Source: Amycolatopsis granulosa
GTDB taxonomy: Bacteria; Actinomycetota; Actinomycetes; Mycobacteriales; Pseudonocardiaceae
NCBI RefSeq assembly: GCF_011758745.1
Contig: NZ_JAANOV010000001.1
Location: forward strand, 2,418,001-2,482,000
Reading direction: 5' to 3'
DNA length: 64,000 nt
How positions within the stretch are numbered: position 1 is the stretch's first letter; each line of letters starts with the position of its first letter. The notes beneath the pieces were generated by a model. The model ran no database searches. It worked only from the letters and a program-made list of their open reading frames with translations, and was not told the origin of the DNA. The translations under genes and the position numbers were made by a program. Below, piece by piece: positions 35,050 to 42,463 of the stretch.

Positions 35050-35471
35050 CTGGTCATCCAGCGGTGGTCCTCGAGGCTCTCCTCGTCGGGCGCGGGCCGC
35101 GGTTTCGCGGGGGCGATCTCGGTCGCGTCGAGGTCACCGGTGCCGAGCAGCAGCGCCTGCGGATCGGTTCCGGCCGGCAACACGGGCGCCAGCACCTCCC
35201 CCGCGCGGGCGAGCGCCCGCACGGTGGCCTCGGCGGTGATCCGCACGATCTGCTGCGCCAGCTCGTTCGGCCGGTAGCGCCAGTACGCGCCCTCGGCGAC
35301 GGTCAGCGAGGTCAGGGTGCCGCGCGGGCCGACGGTCGCCGTGATCAGCCCATCGGCGTCGGTCGCCGAGGCGGTGACGGCGGCGAGCGCGCGTTGCGCG
35401 GCGGCGAGATCGTCCCGGCTGCGGCGGTAGTCGGCGAGCAGTTCCTCCACCTGCGCCCGATGCTCGGTCAC
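35046..35471 (-). CDS. YbaB/EbfC-family protein of the toxin operon
   Basis: A 141-residue protein: coiled-coil VEELLADYRRSRDDLAAAQR, then ITATVGPRGTLTSLTVAE and a helix ELAQQIVRITAEATVRALA, the layout of YbaB/EbfC nucleoid-associated proteins. Such proteins often head type VII effector operons in actinobacteria, where they may be chaperones or regulators rather than nucleoid proteins. GTG 35471 follows GAGGAGGGG. First gene of the four-gene cassette. Confidence 0.78.
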   Translation of the reverse strand: MTEHRAQVEELLADYRRSRDDLAAAQRALAAVTASATDADGLITATVGPRGTLTSLTVAEGAYWRYRPNELAQQIVRITAEATVRALARAGEVLAPVLPAGTDPQALLLGTGDLDATEIAPAKPRPAPDEESLEDHRWMTR

Positions 35472-35705
35472 GGCACCCCTCCTCGCGAGTAGAGCAGTCG
35501 GCTCGGACTCGGACGCGCGCCGCCGCGCTCCGGTTCCCCCTCCGACAACAGGTTGCCTCATCGCGGCGAAATACGCATCGGGGCGCCGAGGTGTGTCGGG
35601 CACGCGACGCAATCGAGACCGGGCGGAGAGAATTCCACGCGGTACCAACGGTTTTCGGCGCTCGTGTCACGGAGCGCGCTCGGCGATTCGCTGGATCGGG
35701 TGAAG

Positions 35706-36251
35706 TCAGCGGGCGCCGCGGCCACGCGCGTGCGGACCTTGCTCGCCGGGGAAGTCGTCGTAGGGGTTGTCGTTGACCTGGCGGTAGATCATCGTGTGCA
35801 CCCGCTCGACACGCGGGATGTCCTCGAACCGCAGCGGCTCGTCCGAAGCGGACTCGATCACCAGCGTGCCGCAGCCGAAGATCCGGTCCACCAGACCGTG
35901 CTCGAACTGGACACTGCTGATCCGGCCCATCGGGATGTCGATCCCGGTCCGCTTGATCACGCCCTCGCGGACGATGAGGCGATCGGTCGTGACGATGAAG
36001 TGGGTGGTGCGCCAGCGGATCAGCGGCACCACGAAGAACGCGATGATCAGCACGACCGCGGCAACGGCGATCGCGATGCGGGCCACGTCGTGCCACGGGG
36101 CGGGCGCGCCGGCGGCGAGCGTGACCAGCCAGATGGCTGCCCCCAGTGTCACGAGGAACCCGAGCACCGGCCCGATCAGCATCTTGGCGTGCGGATGGCT
36201 GTGCACTACGACCTGCTCGTTCTCACTGAGCAGATCGTCGGGGTAGGCCAC
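35706..36251 (-). CDS. PH-domain (bPH2) membrane protein
   Basis: A 181-residue protein with two hydrophobic helices (MLIGPVLGFLVTLGAAIWLV; IAIAVAAVVLIIAFFVV) followed by a bacterial PH domain (TTHFIVTTDRLIVREGVI, IDIPMGRISSVQFEHGLVDR, GTLVIESASDEPLRF). It corresponds to Rv3278c, next to birA as in mycobacteria. Function unknown; members of this family sit on the inner face of the membrane. GTG 36251 has AGAGGAG upstream. Confidence 0.87.
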   Translation of the reverse strand: MAYPDDLLSENEQVVVHSHPHAKMLIGPVLGFLVTLGAAIWLVTLAAGAPAPWHDVARIAIAVAAVVLIIAFFVVPLIRWRTTHFIVTTDRLIVREGVIKRTGIDIPMGRISSVQFEHGLVDRIFGCGTLVIESASDEPLRFEDIPRVERVHTMIYRQVNDNPYDDFPGEQGPHARGRGAR

Positions 36252-36273
36252 TGCGAACTCCTCTCGCGACGAT

Positions 36274-37095
36274 TCACCGTACCGGGCGCAGGTGCACGAC
36301 GTCCCCGGCGAACACGGTGTGCCGCCTGCCGTCCTGACCGGTCACCTGCAGCTGGCCGGACCCGTCGACGTCCTCCGCCGTGCCGATGATCGTGTGGTCG
36401 CCCGGCATCAGCACCCGCACCTCCTGACCGAGCGTCTCGCAGCGGGCCCGGTAGTCGGCCAGCAACCCGGCTCGCGCCAGGTCACCACCGGCCGCTCGCC
36501 AGCGGTCCTCGCGGTCGGCGAGCGCGGCCAGCAGCAGCGCCGCGATGTCGGTGCGGTCGGTGGTGCGCGCGCCCTGCTCGGCCAGCGAGGTCGGCACCAG
36601 CCCGCCCGCGCCCGGCTGGACACCCGGGCCCAGCGGGCGCACGTTGAGCCCGATGCCGAGCACCACGGCGACCTCGTCCCCCGCGACCGCCTCGGACAGG
36701 ATCCCGGCGCACTTGCCGCGATCCGGTCCGGCGAGCACGTCGTTGGGCCACTTCAGCACGGCGTCCACGCCGAGTTCGGCGGTCAGGTCGGTCACCGCGA
36801 GCCCCGCGGCGATCGCGAGCGAACCCAGCGCGCTGAACGGCACCCCGGCCGGGCGCAGCAGCACGCTGAGGTACACGCCACTGCCCTGCGGCGACGCCCA
36901 CAGCCGCGCCCGCCTGCCCACCCCGGAAGTCTGCTCCTCGGCGATCAGCACGGTGCGGTCCGCCGCGCCCTCGACACCGGCCTTGCGCAGGTCGGCGTTC
37001 GTGGACCCGGTGCTGGGGACGACGTCCAGCGCCGCGTACGGACCCTCCGGCGCGAGCAGTTCGGCCCGCAGCCGCCCGGTGTTGATCGCGTTCAT
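36274..37095 (-). CDS. birA: Biotin--[acetyl-CoA carboxylase] ligase
   Basis: A 273-residue biotin protein ligase. VPSTGSTNADL, AEEQTSGVGRRARLWASP (biotinoyl-AMP site), LKWPNDVLAG with the catalytic Lys, and GKCAGILSEA are visible, with a C-terminal SH3-like domain. It lacks an N-terminal DNA-binding domain, so it is not a repressor. Its substrate would be the biotin domain of AccA3 at 55502-57304, supporting the acyl-CoA carboxylase genes nearby. Confidence 0.94.
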   Translation of the reverse strand: MNAINTGRLRAELLAPEGPYAALDVVPSTGSTNADLRKAGVEGAADRTVLIAEEQTSGVGRRARLWASPQGSGVYLSVLLRPAGVPFSALGSLAIAAGLAVTDLTAELGVDAVLKWPNDVLAGPDRGKCAGILSEAVAGDEVAVVLGIGLNVRPLGPGVQPGAGGLVPTSLAEQGARTTDRTDIAALLLAALADREDRWRAAGGDLARAGLLADYRARCETLGQEVRVLMPGDHTIIGTAEDVDGSGQLQVTGQDGRRHTVFAGDVVHLRPVR

Positions 37096-37101
37096 GGGGG
37101 A

Positions 37102-37107
37102 AGCCTA
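37102..37107 (-). promoter_or_regulatory. Leaderless -10 for birA
   Basis: Minus-strand TAGGCT, six bases, then ATG 37095. Confidence 0.5.
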
Positions 37108-37175
37108 TTCGCCTGCCGTCACGCGGGCGGGGGTCCGGTCGTTGGATCCCTGTGACGGCCGAGGGCGGTGTCTTT

Positions 37176-37181
37176 TAGTGT
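37176..37181 (+). promoter_or_regulatory. Leaderless -10 for the NlpC/P60 gene
   Basis: TAGTGT, seven bases, then GTG 37189. It argues for 37189 over the in-frame GTG codons at 37168 and 37180. Confidence 0.45.
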
Positions 37182-37188
37182 GAACGGG

Positions 37189-38331
37189 GTGACCATGCGT
37201 TTCCGATCGTGGGGGCGGGCCGCCGCCGGGCGTGCCCTGATCGCGCTGATCCTCGTTGCCGCCGTGGCGACCTGCGGGTGGCTGCTGGTGGAGCCGCCAC
37301 ACCGGACGGTGCAGACCGCTGCCGACGTGGTGCCGGCCGAACAGCCGGGCGGGAACGCGGCGATCGCGGCCGCGCCCACCGTGCTGGAGCCGAACGCGCC
37401 GGAGCAGGCGCAGGCTCCCCGGGAGCAGGGCCGCAGCGAGCTGGAGAAGTGGGCGGCGAACCTGAGCGGGCCGCTGGACATCCCGGAGCGCGCGCTGATC
37501 GGGTACGCGACGGGCGAGCTGACACTGCGCGACGAGGATCCGGGCTGCCACCTGTCGTGGGTGACGCTCGCCGGGATCGGCAAGGCCAGCTCGAACCACG
37601 GCCGGTTCGGCGGCGCTTCGCTGGCCGCCGACGGGCGGATGACGAAAGCGCTCGGCGCGGTACCGCTGACCGGTGCCGCCGGCGAGCCGGCCACCGAGCC
37701 GCGCAGCGGTCCGATGCAGCTGACGCAGGGCGAATGGCATCGCGCCGTGGCGCACGGTGATCTCCAGGACATCCAGGACATCGACGACGCGGCGGTCGCC
37801 GCGGGCCGCACGTTGTGCGCGGGCAGCACCGATCTCCAGGCCGGCCAGGGCTGGTGGAAGGCGGTCGCCGGGTACCGCGATTCGGACCTGTTCCGCCAGC
37901 AGGCGCTCGGCAACGCGCAGCTGTACGCGCAGCTGTCGCTGGACCCGGCGTCGGCGTCCGCGCCGTCGGTCCGCGCCACCCGGTTCGCCCTCGACCAGCT
38001 CGGCCTGCCGTACGTGTGGGGCGGCAACGGGCCGGACGCGGGCGCGGCCGGGTTCGACTGCTCGGGCCTGACGAAGGCCGCCTACGACGCGGCGGGCATC
38101 GACCTGCCGCGCACGGCGGACACGCAGTTCCGGTCGGTCCCGCCGGTCACCGAACCGAAGATGGGCGACCTGGTGTTCTACGGCAACCCGGCCACACGCA
38201 TCCACCACGTCGGGCTCTACCTGGGCAACGGTCTCATGATCAACGCGCCGACCCAGGGCATGGCCATCCAGATCGCGACGTACCGCACCCGCACCGACGA
38301 CTACGCGGGCGCGGGCCGCCCGGCGCGGTAG
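37189..38331 (+). CDS. Secreted NlpC/P60 peptidoglycan hydrolase with inactive-looking transglycosylase-like domain
   Basis: A 380-residue exported protein: basic start, membrane/signal helix (ALIALILVAAVATCGWLL), Pro/Ala-rich spacer, a lytic-transglycosylase-like region (CHLSWVTLAGIGKASSNHG to PMQLTQGEWHR), then a C-terminal NlpC/P60 domain with GFDCSGLTKAAY (catalytic Cys) and IHHVGLYLGNG (catalytic His). It should cleave peptide crosslinks outside the membrane. In active relatives the IGR-x-ES segment carries the catalytic Glu; here the matching place reads KASS, so the first domain may only bind glycan. Divergent from birA. Confidence 0.85.
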   Translation: MTMRFRSWGRAAAGRALIALILVAAVATCGWLLVEPPHRTVQTAADVVPAEQPGGNAAIAAAPTVLEPNAPEQAQAPREQGRSELEKWAANLSGPLDIPERALIGYATGELTLRDEDPGCHLSWVTLAGIGKASSNHGRFGGASLAADGRMTKALGAVPLTGAAGEPATEPRSGPMQLTQGEWHRAVAHGDLQDIQDIDDAAVAAGRTLCAGSTDLQAGQGWWKAVAGYRDSDLFRQQALGNAQLYAQLSLDPASASAPSVRATRFALDQLGLPYVWGGNGPDAGAAGFDCSGLTKAAYDAAGIDLPRTADTQFRSVPPVTEPKMGDLVFYGNPATRIHHVGLYLGNGLMINAPTQGMAIQIATYRTRTDDYAGAGRPAR

Positions 38332-38711
38332 GGGTACTTGGCCCGCGGCACCACTCTCGCCGGGCCGGCCGCCGAACTCCCCGGCAGCGGACTCAACCCG
38401 AACTCGTCACCAGGAACGGCCGACCCCGGTGGCCGTGATCCACAGCTCACGGACGAGGTCGACGCGCAGAGTGTGGAACTGGTGATCCAGGCCGGGCTCC
38501 CGCACATGATGGCCAGGGTGCGGCGCCAGACTGGAGAACACCAGCCAGTTCCTCCTCCACGTCCTGGACGACGTGGTCCGCTCAGCCCGGCCCTGGCACA
38601 AGATCTACTCCACCACCCTCGGCAGACGTCCGAGGGCTGACCGGATCACCTGGCTTGTCCGCCCCGCCTGGTCACGACCTCGCCGAAATCCCCCGTCCGA
38701 CAGGTACAGCC
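38332..38711. other. Intergenic stretch with no convincing gene
   Basis: About 380 bases between the NlpC/P60 gene and DUF5360. The one-frame reading ENTSQFLLHVLDDVVRSA at about 38534-38587 is protein-like but has no start or conserved context, so it may be a remnant of a lost gene. A small hairpin CCGTGA / TCACGG lies near 38433-38452. I find no clear promoter or RNA. Confidence 0.4.
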
Positions 38712-39110
38712 TCAGGTGCTCGCCGCCGGCGTGGCCGAGCTGCCTTCCCGCAGCGACAGGACCAGCGCGGCGAGGGGGAACAGGGTGAGCCACAGGTTGG
38801 GCAGCCACCAGGCGGGGTCGAACTCGCCGCGCAGAGCCCAGAAGCTGATCGCGAGCAACCCGGCCGCGTGGGTCAGGGCGAGTGAGACGGCCCGCAACGC
38901 TGTCGCGCCCGCCCGGCGACGGCGGGTCCAGCGCAGGGACATCAGGCCGGTGGTCGCGGCGATCACGTCCAGTCCCAGGAAGGACCAGTTCCACGCGTTG
39001 AGCACCGGTTCCGGGTAGGGCGGGATGATGCGGACGACGTTGGCCAGCCAGTACAGCAGGAAGCCGACGTCCGTGCCGAACATCAGGCGCTTGATCCACT
39101 TCTCGGACAT
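38712..39110 (-). CDS. DUF5360-like four-helix membrane protein
   Basis: A 132-residue membrane protein with four hydrophobic segments: MFGTDVGFLLYWLANVV, AWNWSFLGLDVIAATTGL, ALTHAAGLLAISFWAL and LPNLWLTLFPLAALVLSL. The N-terminal SEKWIKRLMFGTDVGF fits the DUF5360 (YvaD-like) family; no function is known. ATG 39110 has GGAGGTGGCG just upstream; an in-frame GTG six bases earlier lies within that site. A perfect palindrome overlaps its probable -10. Confidence 0.68.
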   Translation of the reverse strand: MSEKWIKRLMFGTDVGFLLYWLANVVRIIPPYPEPVLNAWNWSFLGLDVIAATTGLMSLRWTRRRRAGATALRAVSLALTHAAGLLAISFWALRGEFDPAWWLPNLWLTLFPLAALVLSLREGSSATPAAST

Positions 39111-39163
39111 CGCCACCTCCAGGACGCCGGCGGCGGCCCGCCGTTCTCACCCGCGTGACGACA

Positions 39164-39181
39164 GTACCGTCTGGACGGTAC
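39164..39181. promoter_or_regulatory. 18-bp palindrome over the DUF5360 promoter
   Basis: GTACCGTC-TG-GACGGTAC is a perfect dyad of 8+8 bp with a two-base centre. It overlaps minus-strand TACTGT (39161-39166), a possible -10 for the DUF5360 gene about 50 bases downstream. TetR-family operators often look like this. The regulator is not identified. Confidence 0.6.
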
Positions 39182-39195
39182 AGCTGGCCAGGTCC

Positions 39196-40210
39196 TCAGC
39201 TGTGACTGATCACGATCTTGCCGAACCCGCCGCCGGACGCGCAGTACTCGAAGGCGTCGGGAACCTTCTCGAACGGGAACTCCCGATCGATCACGGGGCG
39301 AAGCCGGTGCATCTCGACCGCGCGGGTCAGCTCCGTGAAATGGGCCCGGCTACCGGTGGCGATCCGATGCAGGACCGCGCCCGCGCCGAACAGGGCCGCG
39401 GGATCGACGGGCCGTGCGCCCTCGGCCCCGGACAACCAGTAGCCGACGAAGGCGAGGTCCCCGCTGGCTGCGACGGATTTCAGCGACTGCTCCAGCGGGC
39501 CGGTCGCGTCCACGACCCGGTCCGCGCCGCGGCCACCGGTCAGGTCGAGAACCTGTTGCGACCACTGCGGATTTTCGCGGTAGTCGATCACCGCGTCGGC
39601 ACCCAGCGCGCGCAGCCGCTCCGCCTTGACCGGGCTCGACGTCGTCACGATGACCCGCGCACCCGCCAGCTTCGCGAACTGCAGGACGAACAGCGACACC
39701 CCGCCGGAGCCGAGCGTCAGCACCGTGGAACCCGGGCGCAGCGGGCCGCCCGCGCTGAGCGCGTGCCACGCGGTCACCGCCGCGAGCGGCAACGTGGCGG
39801 CCTCTTCGAACGACAGGTGCGCCGGGACGGGCACCACGGCGTCCTCACCGAACACCGGCGTACTCGGTGAGCACGCCGTCGATCATCGTGCCCAGCTGCG
39901 CGGCGTTGTCCCGGATGAACGGGCCGTCCAGCCAGCGCGGGAACACGGTGGCCGCGACCCGGTCGCCGGGCCGCACCCGGTTGACCCCGTCCCCCACGGC
40001 CACGACCTCACCGGCGCCCTCGCACCCGGGCACCACGCCGGGTGAGATCGGCAGCGGGTAGTTGCCGTCCAGGACCATGAGATCGCGGAAGCCGAGCGAG
40101 TTCGCGCGGATCCGGACCAGCACCTGACCCGGGCCCGGTTCCGGCACGTGCCGCTCGTCCAGCGTCAGCCCGGCCAGACCGTGTGCCGGGTCGAGGCGGT
40201 AACACTTCAT
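39196..40210 (-). pseudogene. Zinc-independent MDR (quinone oxidoreductase-like) gene with a +1 frameshift
   Basis: The first part (ATG 40210) encodes MKCYRLDPAHGLAGLTLDE to GVLTEYA; the frame then stops as GVR. One frame over, the match continues VFGEDAVVPVPAHLSFEEAA, GSTVLTLGSGGVSLFVLQFAK (NADPH site) to GGGFGKIVISHS at 39196. A single extra base in the CC pair at 39855-39856 explains the break (GCC-G-GTG). Together the parts make about 337 codons, normal for medium-chain reductases. Lies divergent from an XRE gene that is also frameshifted. Sequencing error is the main alternative. Confidence 0.82.
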
Positions 40211-40315
40211 TCCCTGTCCTCCTGTCGTCCGGTGCGGAATCGTCGGGGAAGGCCAGGCGTGACGGCAATTCCCGCGCGGGAATCGTCCGCCTGCGGGCTC
40301 GTGTAGAACGAAGCT

Positions 40316-41117
40316 GTGGACACCGAAGTGGACAGCGCCGGGGTCGGCGCGGAACTGAGGCGCTGGCGCCGGTCGCGCCGGCCAGCTCGAACTGGCCGCG
40401 CTGGCGGGTACCACGCAACGGCACCTGAGCTTCATCGAGAGCGGCCGGTCCCGGCCGGGGCGGGCGACCGTGGTCAGGCTGGCCGAGTCCCTGGGCCTGT
40501 CGCTGCGGGAGCGCAACGACCTGCTCATGGCCGCCGGGTACGCACCGGTGTTCACCGAGTCCACATTGGACGAGGCGGCCCTGCGCCCGGTGCGTGAGGC
40601 GCTGGAGGAGATCCTCCACGGCCACCTCCCGTACCCCGCGCTGGTCATCGCGCCCTACGGCCGGGTGGTCGCCGTCAACGACGCGGTCGAAGTGTTCACC
40701 GAAGGGGCGGCCCCGGAGTTGCTCACCCCCGAGGTCAACATGCTGCGGCTGATGCTGCACCCGGAGGGGATGGGACGCCGGGTGGCGAACCTGGCTCAGT
40801 GGGGCCGCCATGTGGTGGAGAACCTGCGCGCCCGGGCGCGGCGAAGCCCCGACCCGCGCCTCGACGAGTTCGTCGCCGAACTCGCGGGATACCTGCCCGA
40901 GGCTCCGGTCAGCGGCGATCACCTGGGCTTTTCCGTACCGATGCGGCTGGCCACCGCCGACGGGGAACTGCGGCTGATCACCACCTTGACCTCGTTCGCG
41001 ACCGCCACCGACGTCACCCTCGCCGAACTGCGCCTCGAAGCGTTCCTGCCGGCCGACCAAGCGACGGCCGACGCCCTGCGCCGCCGCGCCGGGCGAAAGG
41101 GCTACCGCCGGGTGTGA
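40316..41117 (+). pseudogene. XRE regulator (MmyB-like ligand domain) with a frameshift in the HTH
   Basis: GTG 40316 starts VDTEVDSAGVGAELRRWRRSRR, helix 1 of an XRE helix-turn-helix; the frame then shifts. The adjacent frame continues QLELAALAGTTQRHLSF, IESGRSRPGRATVVRLAES, and the MmyB-like ligand domain (LPYPALVIAPYGRVVAVND, TPEVNMLRLMLHPEGM) to 41117. The expected Leu-Ser before QLELA is missing; a loss of five bases or gain of one near 40381 would explain it. Without repair only a headless protein from GTG 40470 could be made. Such regulators usually control the divergent oxidoreductase, here also broken. Confidence 0.78.
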
Positions 41118-41134
41118 CCGTGCTCGGCGAACCC

Positions 41135-41176
41135 GGGTGAGCATCGCGTTGCGGGAGCCGCACCGGCTGCTCACCC
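41135..41176. terminator. Hairpin between convergent XRE and redoxin genes
   Basis: GGGTGAGCA at 41135-41143 pairs with TGCTCACCC at 41168-41176, a 9-bp stem overlapping the redoxin stop. The 24-base loop is large. No T-run. Confidence 0.4.
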
Positions 41177-41737
41177 CGGTGCCCTGACCCGAACGCCGCA
41201 CGGCGTCACCCCGGCCACCGCCGTCCGGGCGTGGGCCAGCAGCTCGTCGACCGACCACTGGTCGTAGGCGTGCCCACCGTGCTTGCCGGCCAGCACACGC
41301 CCGCTCGGGTCGATCAGGAAGTCGGCGGGCAACCCGAGCCGGCCACCCTCCTGACGCGCGGCGGGTGGGCGGAACCGGCCGCGCAGCGTCAACGCGGAAC
41401 CCCGCAGGATCGCGCCCCACGTGCGCGGGTGCAGCAGCGCCCGGCCCCCGGACTCGACCCCGAACTCGCGGTAGTACCGCTTGCCCGGATCGGCGACGAC
41501 CGCGAACGGCAGGTCGTACTCCCGAAGCTCGTCGGCGGGCGAGTGGAAGAACACCACCTCGCGGATGCCCGCGGCGCTGATCTCGTCGTGCCGCTGGACG
41601 ATCGAGCGCAGGTGGAGGTTGCAGATCGGGCAGCCGGCGAAGCGCCGGAACTGCAGGTGGACCAGGCGCGCGGGATCGGGCACGGGGACGCGCTCGCCGG
41701 TGACCGCGACCAGTTCGCGTGGGCTGACCTCTCGCAT
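41171..41737 (-). CDS. AhpC/TSA-like peroxiredoxin-family protein
   Basis: A 188-residue thioredoxin-fold protein: LVHLQFRRFAGCPICNLHLR holds the CxxC active site, followed by EVVFFHSPADELREYD, FAVVADPGKRYYREFGVE and GLPADFLIDPSGRVLAGKHG. It belongs to the AhpC/TSA-like group often annotated as redoxin or antioxidant enzyme. Cytosolic; substrate unknown, likely peroxide or disulfide. ATG 41737 has GAAGGAG upstream. Divergent from the TetR gene with twin operators between, so it is probably the TetR target. Confidence 0.85.
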   Translation of the reverse strand: MREVSPRELVAVTGERVPVPDPARLVHLQFRRFAGCPICNLHLRSIVQRHDEISAAGIREVVFFHSPADELREYDLPFAVVADPGKRYYREFGVESGGRALLHPRTWGAILRGSALTLRGRFRPPAARQEGGRLGLPADFLIDPSGRVLAGKHGGHAYDQWSVDELLAHARTAVAGVTPCGVRVRAPG

Positions 41738-41755
41738 GTGCGGCTCCTTCGGTAA

Positions 41756-41770
41756 GCGTGTGGTGTACGC
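41756..41770. promoter_or_regulatory. Candidate TetR operator O1
   Basis: GCGTGTGGTGTACGC: near-perfect dyad GCGTG-N5-TACGC. It matches the second site at 41785-41799 in 12 of 15 positions and is centred 29 bp from it, within the redoxin-TetR gap. Confidence 0.6.
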
Positions 41771-41784
41771 CTACGACCGTATGC

Positions 41785-41799
41785 GCGTATTCTGTACGC
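41785..41799. promoter_or_regulatory. Candidate TetR operator O2
   Basis: GCGTATTCTGTACGC: perfect dyad GCGTA-N5-TACGC. It covers TATTCT (41788-41793), the likely -10 of the TetR gene, so binding would repress the regulator itself. Confidence 0.65.
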
Positions 41800-41810
41800 T
41801 GTCAAATGCC

Positions 41811-42419
41811 ATGCCACGCCGCCGTTCCCTGACCTCCGCGCAGATCGCGACCGCCGCCCTGGCCGTCCTGGACCGCGACGGCCTGGAAGCACTTTCCATG
41901 CGCGCGGTCGCCCAGGAGCTCGGCATGGGCACCATGTCGCTCTACCGCTACGTGGCCGACCGCGGCCAGCTCGAAGGGCTCGTGGTCGACCTGGTGCTCC
42001 AGACGATCGACCTCACGGTCCCGCGCGGCTCGGCGGCGAAGCGGCTGAGCGTGCTGGCCGACCGGGTCCGCGTCGCCGTCGGTCGGCACCCCGCGGTCGT
42101 GCCGCTGCTGCTGATCCACCGGCACCGCGTGCCCAGCTCGATCCGGTGGGGCGAGACGATGCTGACGGTGCTGACCGGGGCGGGCATCACGGGCACGCAC
42201 CGGGCGATCGCGTTCCGCGCGATCATGGGATACGTGTTCGGCGCCCTGCAGGTCGAGCACTTCGGGGCCCTGTCCGGGCCCGGCACCGCCGCGCTGGCGG
42301 ATCTACCGCCCGAGGACTTCCCGATCCTGTCCGAGACCGCGGCGCAGGCGCGGTCGATCCCGCCGGCGGAGGAGTTCCGGCAGGGGTTCGACATCCTGCT
42401 CCGCGGCCTCGGCCTCTAG
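41811..42419 (+). CDS. TetR/AcrR-family regulator
   Basis: A 202-residue regulator. SLTSAQIATAALAVLDRDG, LSMRAVAQELGMGTMSLYRY is the HTH, followed by a TetR_C-like ligand domain (LIHRHRVPSSIRWGETMLTVL, AFRAIMGYVFGALQVEHFG). ATG 41811 begins MPRRRSLTS; upstream in-frame codons belong to the operator region. It is divergent from the redoxin gene, with two matching dyads in the gap, so autoregulation and redoxin control are likely. Ligand unknown. Confidence 0.88.
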   Translation: MPRRRSLTSAQIATAALAVLDRDGLEALSMRAVAQELGMGTMSLYRYVADRGQLEGLVVDLVLQTIDLTVPRGSAAKRLSVLADRVRVAVGRHPAVVPLLLIHRHRVPSSIRWGETMLTVLTGAGITGTHRAIAFRAIMGYVFGALQVEHFGALSGPGTAALADLPPEDFPILSETAAQARSIPPAEEFRQGFDILLRGLGL

Positions 42420-42463
42420 CCAGATCCGGGAAACGGGCCGGGTCGCCCACCGGCCACCCGAGA

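Noticed and set aside
38341..38640. 100-codon plus-strand frame after the NlpC/P60 gene
   Set aside because: Pro/Arg-rich, no ribosome site and no recognisable feature.
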